From: a virus
DNA: 64,000 bases
Virus record (IMG/VR): IMGVR_UViG_3300043427_001585
Span: 1-64,000 of that record
Reading direction: 5' to 3' (one strand)
Shown: positions 16,745 through 25,087 of the stretch, in pieces
How positions within the stretch are numbered: position 1 is the first letter of the stretch
Layout of the letters: every line of letters starts with the position of its first letter
Program-made: the position numbers and the translations under genes
Notes under the pieces: generated by a model
The model's input: the letters and a program-made list of their open reading frames with translations, nothing else
Database searches by the model: none
Told to the model about the DNA's origin: nothing

Positions 16745-17424
16745 TGAATAAGTCACACAAACATAAGTTTGTTTGGCACGCTCCGTTTAAGGTAGCAAGT
16801 AGAGCCACGGCCGATGTATTTAGAGAAACATCGGATTTAAACCCACATTTACCACAGCCCGATAATGCAAGGATGATTTTCACCCACGAAAATGATTGGC
16901 CAGATGATTGTCCTCGTGATTATCTACATATAGTTTCGGTTAGACATCCATATTATAGATGGGTGTCGTATTGGAAGCATGGAATTTACGATAACAATGA
17001 ATTACCAAAAGGACCAAATCCATTAGACTCTTTAAAGTGGGCTTCTGATGAAAGGTGTGAAGCTTGGTCGGAGTGGCGAATTGTGACACAATTTGAACCA
17101 CGAATTGATTATATTATACACGCTGAGTCCGTATTAGAAGACCTTCGTAAATTACCATTTATTTCTGATGATTTTCATTGGGAATTTACGCCCAACAAAA
17201 TGAGATGGAGGTCGGTGCCTGCAAAAATTACAAATTGGGATACTGATTGGGATGAAGAAGAGCTTCGTGAATTAGTATATCAAAGATTCAGACACGACTA
17301 TGATAATTTAGGATATGGTAAGTGGGACAACTACGACCATATTTGGGATTGTAAACCCAAATCAAGTTCATATGTTGATGTTGAACCTGTTGTAGAACAA
17401 TTACCATTCCCAAGAAAGATTTAA
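16744..17424 (+). CDS. Sulfotransferase-like protein
   Basis: A 226-aa protein. The core VSVRHPYYRWVSYWKHGI is the signature of PAPS-dependent carbohydrate sulfotransferases (VRxPxxRxxSxY). The N-terminal KFVWHAPFKVASRATADVF occupies the place of the 5'-phosphosulfate loop, though the usual lysine context is altered. It should modify a glycan. A shorter relative lies at 32552-33163. The reaction is inferred. Confidence 0.6.
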   Translation: MNKSHKHKFVWHAPFKVASRATADVFRETSDLNPHLPQPDNARMIFTHENDWPDDCPRDYLHIVSVRHPYYRWVSYWKHGIYDNNELPKGPNPLDSLKWASDERCEAWSEWRIVTQFEPRIDYIIHAESVLEDLRKLPFISDDFHWEFTPNKMRWRSVPAKITNWDTDWDEEELRELVYQRFRHDYDNLGYGKWDNYDHIWDCKPKSSSYVDVEPVVEQLPFPRKI

Positions 17425-17475
17425 CATAAACTTAACATTAGAAATTTGGCAGTTCCAATAGTTTTCGTATCTTTA
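17421..17475 (+). promoter_or_regulatory. Promoter with twin TTAACA boxes
   Basis: TTAACA at 17421 and 17432 (11 bp apart), TTTGGC at 17445 and TATCTTTA at 17468. This is a Bacteroidota -33/-7 pair with an upstream direct repeat. It drives the 17494 gene. Confidence 0.85.
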
Positions 17476-17493
17476 CTATGTAATAAGAACGAT

Positions 17494-18273
17494 ATGAAAA
17501 TGACCATCAAAGAAGAAATCCTCCTCCAATTAGAGAAACCGATTAACGATTTGACTGCCCGAATCATTGAGAGTGAAAAACAGGCCTACCTTAAAACCAA
17601 AGGTAAAGAACTTAACATCACTCCTTGGATGGAAGAGATGATTCGTTTGAGTTTGGTGATTGATTTGATGAAAGCTCTTCAGAACTACATCCTTCCCACC
17701 GATAAGTTGGTTGGATTGAATTGGTATGATGGTCCAAAAGGAATTGAGATTTCTGCTGGGATTGAACGAGAAGGAACTCGTTACCTCTTCATCACCGAAG
17801 CTATCACAGCTGGTGGTTACAACATCCAACGATTCCACTACCGATACATTGTTAAGAGTAAGATGCCTCGTGTGAATGGTGGTTTGGCTACTGAATATCA
17901 AAACCAATATAAGAAACTCACCAAGATTGAGAAATTGGAAAACGAGATTCAGAATCTCCAAAACCAAATCAACGAATACCAAACCCGAATTGACTACTTG
18001 GCTCCGATGAACCACGAGGAGCTAGTTGTGGAGTTGGGTAAGCACTCTATGTATGGGTGGAGGGTTAATAATGATTACAAATGGGAAGATGTTGATAAAG
18101 AATACTACAAAAAAACCAAAGAGGAGTGGGATGCTGATAACCAAAAACTCATTGAGGATGGTATCAAAGATATGTTGAATTGGGATGTTACTTGGAAAAA
18201 GAAATACATTAAGGACTTTGAAAAGAAGATTGTTAAACTCCAAGACAAGATTAAAAGTTTAACAATTTCTTAA
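17494..18273 (+). CDS. Coiled-coil protein of unknown function
   Basis: A 259-aa protein. The start at 17494 is chosen because the promoter -7 box is at 17468-17475, placing the longer open frame upstream of transcription. The first 130 residues are mixed; residues 150-185 form a coiled coil (KIEKLENEIQNLQNQINEY) and the C-terminus another (KKIVKLQDKIKSL). No family is recognised. Confidence 0.65.
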   Translation: MKMTIKEEILLQLEKPINDLTARIIESEKQAYLKTKGKELNITPWMEEMIRLSLVIDLMKALQNYILPTDKLVGLNWYDGPKGIEISAGIEREGTRYLFITEAITAGGYNIQRFHYRYIVKSKMPRVNGGLATEYQNQYKKLTKIEKLENEIQNLQNQINEYQTRIDYLAPMNHEELVVELGKHSMYGWRVNNDYKWEDVDKEYYKKTKEEWDADNQKLIEDGIKDMLNWDVTWKKKYIKDFEKKIVKLQDKIKSLTIS

Positions 18274-18313
18274 CATTAAAAGTTTGCCAGTTTCAAAAAA
18301 ATGATTATCTTTA
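18259..18313 (+). promoter_or_regulatory. Promoter with twin TTAACA boxes
   Basis: TTAACA at 18259 and 18270, TTTGCC at 18283, TATCTTTA at 18306. The upstream boxes lie inside the end of the previous gene. Confidence 0.85.
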
Positions 18314-18331
18314 TAGTGTAATAAGAAAGGT

Positions 18332-18544
18332 ATGAACAAGTTCTCTAAAAAACTAATCAAGATAGGATTCGGGCTCCTTTTGGTGTCTTTGGCTGTCCTC
18401 GCTATGTTTGGTATCATCCACGGATTTTTCCTTGGACTATTGTTAATGCTTGAATATCCTCTCTACGCTTTGGGTGTGGTAGTTCTCCTTATGGGGTTAG
18501 GATATGTTTTTTCTAAACTTGATAAAAAACCCCTCAAATTCTAA
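18332..18544 (+). CDS. Small two-helix membrane protein
   Basis: 70 aa with two hydrophobic helices (about 9-35 and 40-60) and basic ends. It is the first gene behind a strong promoter. Unknown function; candidates include superinfection exclusion or envelope remodelling. Confidence 0.6.
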   Translation: MNKFSKKLIKIGFGLLLVSLAVLAMFGIIHGFFLGLLLMLEYPLYALGVVVLLMGLGYVFSKLDKKPLKF

Positions 18545-18547
18545 ATT

Positions 18548-18853
18548 ATGAAAGCAAAGGTAATTGTTCATTGTCAGTATTTTGAAAACTACAATGTTGG
18601 ACCCGATGGGTTTGGTGAAACTCCTCATTGGAAACCCAAAGGTGGTTTTGAGTTTGTAATGCCGATTGAATCGGACACAATGTTCTACGCTGATACCGAG
18701 GTTGTACTTCAAGCGATTAAAAACCTTGTAGAAAAGCAAAACACCATTGGTGACCGCTTTGAGTATATTGACCACGAGGTGGTATTTTCAGAACCATTTG
18801 TGGTTAAAGGTTTAGAACACGAAATTAAGAAAGTCTATGAAATGGCAGTATAA
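18548..18853 (+). CDS. Unknown 101-aa protein
   Basis: An alpha/beta protein starting with a strand (KVIVHCQYFENY) and containing GDRFEYIDHEVVF. It lies 3 bp after the membrane protein and overlaps the SWIM gene by 17 bp. No family is recognised. Confidence 0.55.
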   Translation: MKAKVIVHCQYFENYNVGPDGFGETPHWKPKGGFEFVMPIESDTMFYADTEVVLQAIKNLVEKQNTIGDRFEYIDHEVVFSEPFVVKGLEHEIKKVYEMAV

Positions 18854-19019
18854 AGAAATGGGCTCTCGTGATAAGAAAGGTAAGTTGAAATACTACCGAG
18901 TCACAGTAGAAGATTGGAAAATTGTGGATTGCCAATGTCCCGCCCGTGAATTCCGCAGACACACCCCTTGTAAACATATGAAACGATTAAATGAAAAACT
19001 CACCCACCTTGCAATCTAA
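18837..19019 (+). CDS. SWIM zinc-finger miniprotein
   Basis: A 60-aa protein nearly filled by a SWIM motif: DCQCPAREFRRHTPCKHMKR gives C-x-C-x(n)-C-x-H. SWIM domains bind DNA or protein and are normally parts of larger proteins such as transposases or helicases; a free-standing one is unusual. It probably acts as an early regulator or host-protein binder. Confidence 0.65.
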   Translation: MKWQYKEMGSRDKKGKLKYYRVTVEDWKIVDCQCPAREFRRHTPCKHMKRLNEKLTHLAI

Positions 19020-19119
19020 CGAACGACCCGGCTTTATTGAATGGATGTTAAAAATCCAAAATGTCCATTATGCTAACAAGCCCGCTATGGAACGTGCTCT
19101 TAACCGATTGGTTCCGTAA
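18991..19119 (+). CDS. Small ORF, 42 aa
   Basis: Overlaps the SWIM gene by 29 bp. It encodes an amphipathic peptide (GFIEWMLKIQNVHYANKPAM). No family; supported by fitting the compact gene order and ending just before the next promoter. Confidence 0.4.
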   Translation: MKNSPTLQSNERPGFIEWMLKIQNVHYANKPAMERALNRLVP

Positions 19120-19123
19120 AATA

Positions 19124-19178
19124 TTAACACAAATTTAACATACAAATTTGGCGGATAACCAACTATGTTGTATATTTG
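19124..19178 (+). promoter_or_regulatory. Promoter with twin TTAACA boxes
   Basis: TTAACA at 19124 and 19135, TTTGGC at 19147, TATATTTG at 19171-19178. It drives the sugar-modification cassette. Confidence 0.85.
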
Positions 19179-19196
19179 TATGTAAGTGATAAAGAT

Positions 19197-19547
19197 ATGA
19201 GTAACAAAACTATTTTCAGCGATATTGATGGGACACTTGTCCACCAAGTACCATTTGAAGAAATTGACCCCTTTACCAGCCGTGCTTTGCCCGGTGTTGT
19301 AGAAACTATGACTAAATGGTTCAAAGAAGGTCACCACATCGTGTTGACTACCGCACGACCAGAACACCTCCGAAACTTGACCATCCAAGAGATGGACTTG
19401 TTGGGAATCCCCTTCCACCAATTGGTGATGGGTATTGGTCGTGCTGAGCGAATTCTAATCAACAACAAGAGTGATAAGAACCCAACGGCAAAGCGTGCTA
19501 CGGCTGTTGAGGTTCAAAAGAACATTGGTTTTAACGGATACTTTTAA
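19197..19547 (+). CDS. HAD-family phosphatase
   Basis: 116 aa. FSDIDGTLV supplies HAD motif I, TTARPEHL motif II, and a Lys-containing INNKSDKNPTAKR replaces the usual motif III/IV stretch. The start at 19197 is chosen because the promoter -7 lies at 19171-19178. It heads the aminotransferase/formyltransferase/glycosyltransferase cassette and may dephosphorylate a sugar phosphate. Confidence 0.65.
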   Translation: MSNKTIFSDIDGTLVHQVPFEEIDPFTSRALPGVVETMTKWFKEGHHIVLTTARPEHLRNLTIQEMDLLGIPFHQLVMGIGRAERILINNKSDKNPTAKRATAVEVQKNIGFNGYF

Positions 19548-19556
19548 GGAGTATGA

Positions 19557-20198
19557 ATGGCTAACGGAGTTCACAAAATTACGGAAGACTTTGAAAAAAT
19601 GCTGGCTGATTACACCGGCGCAAACTATGTTGTTTGTGTGGATAATCAGTCAAATGCATTATTTCTTGCCTTATACTATGAACACATAGTAAAAAATAAT
19701 ACATCTGATATTATTACCATACCATCACGAACATATCCATCAGTTCCGTGTGAGATTATCCACGCCGGGCTAAAGGTGGGGTGGAACGAAGTAAAGGGTA
19801 CAACTATAAAAGGAGCATACCAACTTGAGGGTTCAAATGTTTGGGATTCTGCTTTAAGATTTACCGCAGATATGTATATTCCAAACTCACATATGTGTTT
19901 ATCCTTTACAGGACCTTACAAACACTTTAAACTATCCAAGGGTGGTGCTATTTTGACTGATGACCTACACGCATACTTGTGGTTCAAAAGAGCTAGATTT
20001 AGTGGTCGTAGGGAATGTTCGTATCACGATGACCACTTTGATATGTTGGGTTGGAATTTTTATATGATGCCCGAACTTGCGGCTCGTGGTATTCTAATGA
20101 TGAATCAGTTTTATACACCATCGGGTGAAAAAAAACACCAAGAAGATTTGGAATTACCATATCCTGATTTAAGTAAATTTGAAGTGTATAACCGATGA
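19557..20198 (+). CDS. DegT/DnrJ-type sugar aminotransferase, short form
   Basis: A 213-aa protein. FEKMLADYTGANYVVCVDNQ and ITIPSRTYPSVP match the start of DegT-family PLP sugar aminotransferases; SFTGPYKHFKLSKGGAILTD carries the Schiff-base Lys region, and GWNFYMMPELAARGI the family's GYNYRMSELQAA motif. The usual length is about 370 aa, so the C-terminal small domain is missing or reduced. It probably aminates a nucleotide-linked keto-sugar for the next gene, if still active. Confidence 0.7.
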   Translation: MANGVHKITEDFEKMLADYTGANYVVCVDNQSNALFLALYYEHIVKNNTSDIITIPSRTYPSVPCEIIHAGLKVGWNEVKGTTIKGAYQLEGSNVWDSALRFTADMYIPNSHMCLSFTGPYKHFKLSKGGAILTDDLHAYLWFKRARFSGRRECSYHDDHFDMLGWNFYMMPELAARGILMMNQFYTPSGEKKHQEDLELPYPDLSKFEVYNR

Positions 20199-20860
20199 GA
20201 GTTCCTAATGTTTTAGTTTTATGTGATAATGATTGGATTCGTGTAGAAATCCAAAAGATATTTGATAGTAAAAACTTTCCAATAGTAATTGAATCTTCTG
20301 ATTCATATGAGGATTCGTGGTCTATGATTGGTGAATATGATTTGATTATATCAGCACATTGTAAAAAGATATTTGATAAAAAGTTAGTAGAGTCAACTCG
20401 TATTGTTAATATTCATCCTGGTCTGAATCCATACAATAGGGGTATGTATCCTCACATATTCTCAATTATAAACGGATTACCAACGGGAGCAACAATCCAC
20501 GAGGTTGATGAGAAAATTGATAATGGTGATATTATAGTTCAGAAAGAAGTTCAGATGTATATGTATGAAGACTCAAAACAGCTTCACGAGCGGATAATGA
20601 AAATTGAAATGGAATTGTTTGAATCTCACTTTGATGAAATCATTTACGGAACATATACAAAAACAAAACCACATATTGAAGGAAACATAAATTACAAAAA
20701 GGATTTCAAAGAATTATGTGAAATCAATCTTTGGGATATTGATACCTTTGAGGGTCACATTAATAAGTTAAGGGCTCTGACCTATGGTGATTACAAAAAC
20801 GCATACTTCTATGATGAAGATGGGAATAAAATTTATATAAAAGTAGAACTATCAAAATGA
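20195..20860 (+). CDS. Sugar N-formyltransferase
   Basis: A 221-aa protein. Central NIHPGLNPYNRGMYPHI is the N10-formyl-THF binding and catalytic loop of the methionyl-tRNA/sugar formyltransferase fold (Asn and His catalytic), followed by ATIHEVDEKIDNGDII, which supplies the catalytic Asp. It resembles dTDP-4-amino-sugar formyltransferases (VioF, FdtF type). With the aminotransferase before and GT2 after, it predicts an N-formylated amino sugar. The C-terminal 70 residues are a small accessory domain. Confidence 0.75.
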   Translation: MRVPNVLVLCDNDWIRVEIQKIFDSKNFPIVIESSDSYEDSWSMIGEYDLIISAHCKKIFDKKLVESTRIVNIHPGLNPYNRGMYPHIFSIINGLPTGATIHEVDEKIDNGDIIVQKEVQMYMYEDSKQLHERIMKIEMELFESHFDEIIYGTYTKTKPHIEGNINYKKDFKELCEINLWDIDTFEGHINKLRALTYGDYKNAYFYDEDGNKIYIKVELSK

Positions 20861-21597
20861 AATTCGCAGTAACCATAGCCACATACCAACGGAAGGATGG
20901 TAAAACGCCGGAACTATTAAAGCGTGCTTTAGATAGTGTGTTTAATCAAACCCATCAAGATTTTAGAATTTTTATTGTCGGTGATAATTACGAAGACAAT
21001 AGTGAGTTTAACGAAATTGTATCACAATATCCACAAGACAAAATCTACGCAGTAAATCTTCCCGAGTCCCAAGAAAGGTTGAAATACAAGGGAGTAGGTT
21101 CGGAAAACTTTAATTTTGATACGGACCGAGCATTGTGGTGTAATAGTGGTAGAACTCCAATGAATGTTGGAATTGAACTTGCACTTCACAATGGATATGA
21201 TTGGGTAGCTCATTTGGACCACGATGACTTTTGGGAACCAAACCACCTTGAATTCATAAACAATGTAATAACACAATATGGACACGAGTGTATTTGGATA
21301 ACAACACAAGCCACCTTTGGTCCAAATGATATTATGCCGATTGTAGAAACCAATGGGTGGGATGTCGTATACCACTTACCAAGGGGTTATAATGTAATCC
21401 ATTCAGCTGTGGCTATGAGTATGAAACGAATCCCATTTCGTTATAGAGATGTTTGGGATGAAGAAGGTAAAATGGTTCCAACTGATGCTGATTTTTGGGA
21501 TAGATTAGGTAGTTTTATTCCACAAAATGGATACACCGGAACATACATCAACGCATTAACTTGTAGACACGATTCAGAAGGTGAAGACAAATACTGA
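20857..21597 (+). CDS. GT2-family glycosyltransferase
   Basis: 246 aa with a GT-A fold: N-terminal FAVTIATYQRKDG, then RALDSVFNQTHQDFRIFIVG, and the metal-binding HLDHDDFW (DxD). It should transfer a nucleotide sugar, plausibly the formamido sugar made by the two preceding genes, to a surface glycan or virion protein. It overlaps both neighbours. Confidence 0.75.
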   Translation: MKFAVTIATYQRKDGKTPELLKRALDSVFNQTHQDFRIFIVGDNYEDNSEFNEIVSQYPQDKIYAVNLPESQERLKYKGVGSENFNFDTDRALWCNSGRTPMNVGIELALHNGYDWVAHLDHDDFWEPNHLEFINNVITQYGHECIWITTQATFGPNDIMPIVETNGWDVVYHLPRGYNVIHSAVAMSMKRIPFRYRDVWDEEGKMVPTDADFWDRLGSFIPQNGYTGTYINALTCRHDSEGEDKY

Positions 21598-22024
21598 TAG
21601 TTTACCAAAGGTAAAGAATGTAAACAAGGGTAAATACCGCCTGAAAAAACACAAATACAAATTGTGGGACATTGTGGTATTGAAATGGATTGGTGAACGA
21701 GAAATTGGATTTATTTCTGAATTGAAAATGAATCGTGAAGGATTCGCCACATATACAATTCGCTCAGTATCAAAACAAGGTTGTATTTATTATGACCTTG
21801 AAGTAGATGACCCTACCGACCCGTATTGTTACATATCAACAATTTTAACTGAAAGCATAACCGATGGTGAAAAAACACTGGCAAACGAACGACTACATTC
21901 CCACCAAGGTAGGACTAATGTCGTTTCAGAAACACAACCCAAGCGCTTATCTAACCAAGAGCGTTCTGAATTGGATAACCAAATTAACAAACAAAAAGAC
22001 TTTTTAGATGAAAAGTTTTGGTAG
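21581..22024 (+). CDS. Unknown protein with an SH3-like barrel look
   Basis: 147 aa. The first 90 residues are beta-rich (KYKLWDIVVLKWIGEREIGF), like a small barrel; the C-terminal 50 are helical and charged. It overlaps the glycosyltransferase by 17 bp. No family is recognised. Confidence 0.5.
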   Translation: MKTNTDSLPKVKNVNKGKYRLKKHKYKLWDIVVLKWIGEREIGFISELKMNREGFATYTIRSVSKQGCIYYDLEVDDPTDPYCYISTILTESITDGEKTLANERLHSHQGRTNVVSETQPKRLSNQERSELDNQINKQKDFLDEKFW

Positions 22025-22048
22025 TTTGGAATATTTTTTGTATATTTG
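22016..22048 (+). promoter_or_regulatory. Promoter, -33/-7 only
   Basis: TTTTGG at 22016 and TATATTTG at 22041-22048, within the end of the previous gene. No TTAACA repeat. It is placed to transcribe the chaperonin region. Confidence 0.75.
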
Positions 22049-22066
22049 TATTATAAATTATTAACT

Positions 22067-22246
22067 ATGAAAAAATACTTTGAATTGTTTATGACTATTA
22101 TGTTCTCATTTCTTACGGGAGCTAAAGTCGTATTACTGACCAGACAAGAAGTTGTGACCAATTGGGATTTTGTCCACCTTGGTATCAATATTTTCTTTAT
22201 TTGGTTTTTTTCTTATCAACTATATAAAACTATTAAAGGAGAATAA
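22067..22246 (+). CDS. Small two-helix membrane protein
   Basis: A 59-aa protein with two hydrophobic helices (about 7-24 and 36-53) and a basic tail (YKTIKGE). The start after the promoter is chosen over a longer frame. It ends 3 bp before groES. Unknown function. Confidence 0.55.
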   Translation: MKKYFELFMTIMFSFLTGAKVVLLTRQEVVTNWDFVHLGINIFFIWFFSYQLYKTIKGE

Positions 22247-22249
22247 GTT

Positions 22250-22537
22250 ATGAAATATCAACCTCTGAATGATTATGTTCTACTCAAAAAAACAAAAGTA
22301 GAAGAAAAGACCAAAGGTGGTCTTTACAAACCAGATACAGCCAAACAAGCTCAATTTGCAGAAGTTGTGGCTGTTGGTCCTGGTATTTTTACCCAAAACG
22401 GAAATCTTATTGAAATGAGATTAAAAGTAGGTGACCAAGTTATTTTGGATATTCCTGGCACCGAGGTTCGCTTGGATGGTGAAAAATATGTATTGGTTCG
22501 TGAAAGTGATATCTTAATTCGTGTAAACAATGGATGA
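22250..22537 (+). CDS. groES: GroES co-chaperonin
   Basis: A 95-aa protein of the normal size. It begins with the GroES strand (PLNDYVLLKK), has a mobile loop (EEKTKGGLYKPDTAKQ) that contacts GroEL, the AEVVAVGPG strand and the terminal YVLVRESDILIRV. It closes the GroEL folding cage. The GroEL gene follows after three short genes, so phage proteins are folded by a matched pair or the host complex is altered. Confidence 0.92.
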   Translation: MKYQPLNDYVLLKKTKVEEKTKGGLYKPDTAKQAQFAEVVAVGPGIFTQNGNLIEMRLKVGDQVILDIPGTEVRLDGEKYVLVRESDILIRVNNG

Positions 22538-22625
22538 TATTGATTGGGTAGATGATGACTATCAGTACACCGAGTATTTAAAGAATAATCCAACTTATAC
22601 TGACTACGAAGACTTTGAGGATTAA
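22530..22625 (+). CDS. Tiny acidic ORF, 31 aa
   Basis: A 31-aa Asp/Glu/Tyr-rich peptide (MDDIDWVDDDYQYTEYLKNN) overlapping groES by 8 bp. Very acidic small peptides are common in phage early regions as host-enzyme binders. No family. Confidence 0.35.
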   Translation: MDDIDWVDDDYQYTEYLKNNPTYTDYEDFED

Positions 22626-22627
22626 AT

Positions 22628-22837
22628 ATGGATTTAGTAAATCGTGAACTCCGCAAACACCTTTTGTTTGTTTTAGATGCTGAAAAGTATATATTCAGTA
22701 ACCCAAAGCACTTGAAAGGTGTTGAGTCATATAATGACAAAAAGGTGATAGACAAGTTAAAAAATAGAGTTGGGGATGGTAAACTTTTACGAGTTGAAGA
22801 CCTTCAATTTTTGGAAACTATCTACGAAAAGTATTGA
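22628..22837 (+). CDS. Small helical protein, unknown
   Basis: A 69-aa helical, basic protein (LRKHLLFVLDAEKYIF) two bases after the acidic ORF. No family is recognised. Confidence 0.5.
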   Translation: MDLVNRELRKHLLFVLDAEKYIFSNPKHLKGVESYNDKKVIDKLKNRVGDGKLLRVEDLQFLETIYEKY

Positions 22838-22866
22838 GTTCACTACTTATATAAAAATGGAGTGTT

Positions 22867-23475
22867 ATGCAAAAGGGTGATAAAATGCCCAATGGTTATG
22901 TGTTAGGAGTCGGTAGGGCTCCACTAAACCTCACGGAGGCTCAGATTCGTTATGCGATGAAGAACTCCAAGAGCAATAGTGGTGCTGCACGATTTCTGAA
23001 CATATCATTGACTACCTATGAAAAATACTCCAAACTTTATATAGATGAGTCCACAGGTAAAACTTTGTGGGATTTACATAAAAACCAAAAAGGAGTCGGC
23101 GTAACCAAACCCTACAATGTAGATAAGGGTAAATACGCATTAACGGATGTGTTAGAGGGTAAATACCCAGACTATTCCGTTTATCTACTTAAACGAAGAT
23201 TAATTAGTAATGCTGGTAAAATAAAAGATTTCCCAGCAGAATGTCATAGTTGTGGATACAGTGAAAAACGACTATCTGATGGAACTATTCCTTTGATTCT
23301 TGACCATATGGATGACAATTGGCATAATCATAAAAGGGATAATATCAGATTTTTATGTTATAATTGTTTTCACAATCTTCGTGGAAACCTTCGTGGTAGA
23401 CAACCCGAATGGAGAGTAGAACAAATTGAAAAAGCAAAAGAACTTTATAATCAACAACAAAAAGAACAAGAATAA
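22867..23475 (+). CDS. HNH-type endonuclease with Zn knuckles
   Basis: A 202-aa protein. The N-terminal 50 residues contain a helix-turn-helix-like element (SGAARFLNISLTTYEKYSK). The C-terminal nuclease part has CHSCG and CYNCF zinc pairs flanking ILDHMDDNWHNH, giving the HNH core with Asp-His and Asn-His. It is placed between groES and groEL as an inserted mobile nuclease would be, though no intron border is visible. An ATG at 22885 is an alternative start. Confidence 0.7.
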   Translation: MQKGDKMPNGYVLGVGRAPLNLTEAQIRYAMKNSKSNSGAARFLNISLTTYEKYSKLYIDESTGKTLWDLHKNQKGVGVTKPYNVDKGKYALTDVLEGKYPDYSVYLLKRRLISNAGKIKDFPAECHSCGYSEKRLSDGTIPLILDHMDDNWHNHKRDNIRFLCYNCFHNLRGNLRGRQPEWRVEQIEKAKELYNQQQKEQE

Positions 23476-23478
23476 TCT

Positions 23479-25077
23479 ATGGGAAAGCAAGTATTTCACG
23501 GAAAACAATCAAGAGAAAAGCTCTTGGAAGGTGTAAACGAATTGGCTAATGCGGTCAAGGTAACACTTGGACCTCGTGGTCGTAATGTAATCATTCAAAA
23601 AGATTCAGCACCTCACATCACAAAAGATGGTGTTACGGTGGCTAAATCTATTGAGTTTAGTGATGCAGCCAAAAACTTGGGGGCTCAAGTTATTAAAGAG
23701 ACTGCCCAACAAACCGCAGACCACGCAGGTGATGGTACAACTACATCTACTGTATTGGCTCAATCAATCTTTAACCAAGGTATGGCTGTGGTTGAAATGG
23801 GTGCTAATCCAATCTTACTTCGTAGGGGTATGGGAACTGCTGTGAGTGAAATCACAAAAATGTTGACCGAAGAAATCTCAATTAAAGTTGAGGACAACGA
23901 ACAAGTAAAACAAGTTGCAACCATTTCTGCAAATGGTGATTCGGTGATTGGCGGTATGATTGCTGACGCAGTTAAGGAAGTAGGTCGTGATGGTGTAATC
24001 ACGGTTGAAGAGGGAAACTCAAATGAGGATGAACTTGAAATCGTAGAAGGACTTCAGTTTGATAATGGATATCTATCTCACTACTTTATCAACAACCAAA
24101 CAAAACTCAATTGTGTTATTGATGAGCCAGTTGTATTGTTGTATGATGGTAAGATTTCTACAATGGACCAAATCATTCACGTTCTTGAAGCGGTATCAGC
24201 TCAAAGCAAACCAATTGTAGTTGTTGCTCACGATGTAGAAGGTGAAGCTCTTGCAACAATGGTTGTAAACTCCGTTCGTGGGACCCTACGAGCTCTTGCT
24301 GTAAAAGCTCCGGGCTTTGGTAGTGAACGAACCGAAATCCTTCGTGATATGGCTGCTCTATTGGGTGGTAAGATGTTCGGAACTATTGACGCTGACTTGG
24401 AAGACGCAACTTTGGAAGACTTGGGTTCTTGTGACAAAGTAGTATCTAACAAAAAAGAAACTACCCTAATTGGTGGTCACGGAGACGCAGACGCTTTGAA
24501 ACTTCGTATTGACCAAATTAAGAACGAAATTTCCGAACAAAAGTCAGACTTTGAAAAAGAAAAACTCCACAAGCGTTTATCTAAATTGAGTGGTGGTGTG
24601 GCTGTAATCCGAGTAGGTGCTCAATCAGAGGTTGAAATGAAAGAAAAGAAAGACCTATTTGATGACGCACTCCTTGCAACTAAAGCTGCTTTGGAAGAGG
24701 GTATTGTCGCAGGTGGTGGTGCTGCTTTGTATCATTGCTCCAAGGACATTAACGAACCAAAGGGTGATGAACAATTAGGATACGCAATTGTAATGAAGGC
24801 TTGTAAATCTCCAATGGAAGCAATCCTAAAGAACGCAGGACTTGACCACAACAAAGTTTTTGGGTTATTGGACGCAAACTACACTTCAGACACTTCTATG
24901 GGTTACGATGTAGTTAGTGAACAATTGGTCAATATGATTGAAAAGGGTATCATTGACCCAACAAAGGTGACTCGTACCGCTATTGAAAAAGCTGTTTCGG
25001 TTGCTGGAACACTACTTACTACTGAATGTATGATTGTAGAAGAGCCGGCAGAGAAAGAAAGTGAAGCGAAATCTTAA
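23479..25077 (+). CDS. groEL: GroEL chaperonin
   Basis: A 532-aa protein, near the usual 545. The ATP-binding GDGTTT (Asp85), the ATPase Asp near residue 396 (DDALLATKAALEEG) and VAGGGAAL are all present. It lacks the C-terminal Gly-Gly-Met repeat and ends in a Glu/Lys tail, and its apical domain differs from bacterial forms. It folds proteins with the GroES encoded at 22.25 kb. Phages encode chaperonins to fold capsid proteins; substrates here are unknown. Confidence 0.95.
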   Translation: MGKQVFHGKQSREKLLEGVNELANAVKVTLGPRGRNVIIQKDSAPHITKDGVTVAKSIEFSDAAKNLGAQVIKETAQQTADHAGDGTTTSTVLAQSIFNQGMAVVEMGANPILLRRGMGTAVSEITKMLTEEISIKVEDNEQVKQVATISANGDSVIGGMIADAVKEVGRDGVITVEEGNSNEDELEIVEGLQFDNGYLSHYFINNQTKLNCVIDEPVVLLYDGKISTMDQIIHVLEAVSAQSKPIVVVAHDVEGEALATMVVNSVRGTLRALAVKAPGFGSERTEILRDMAALLGGKMFGTIDADLEDATLEDLGSCDKVVSNKKETTLIGGHGDADALKLRIDQIKNEISEQKSDFEKEKLHKRLSKLSGGVAVIRVGAQSEVEMKEKKDLFDDALLATKAALEEGIVAGGGAALYHCSKDINEPKGDEQLGYAIVMKACKSPMEAILKNAGLDHNKVFGLLDANYTSDTSMGYDVVSEQLVNMIEKGIIDPTKVTRTAIEKAVSVAGTLLTTECMIVEEPAEKESEAKS

Positions 25078-25087
25078 AAAAACGAAG

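Noticed and set aside
22867-23475. Group I intron around the HNH gene
   Set aside because: The neighbouring groES and groEL are intact and no split exon or intron core is visible; the HNH gene is free-standing.
23627-24452. Several open frames on both strands inside groEL
   Set aside because: They are shadows of the well-conserved GroEL frame.
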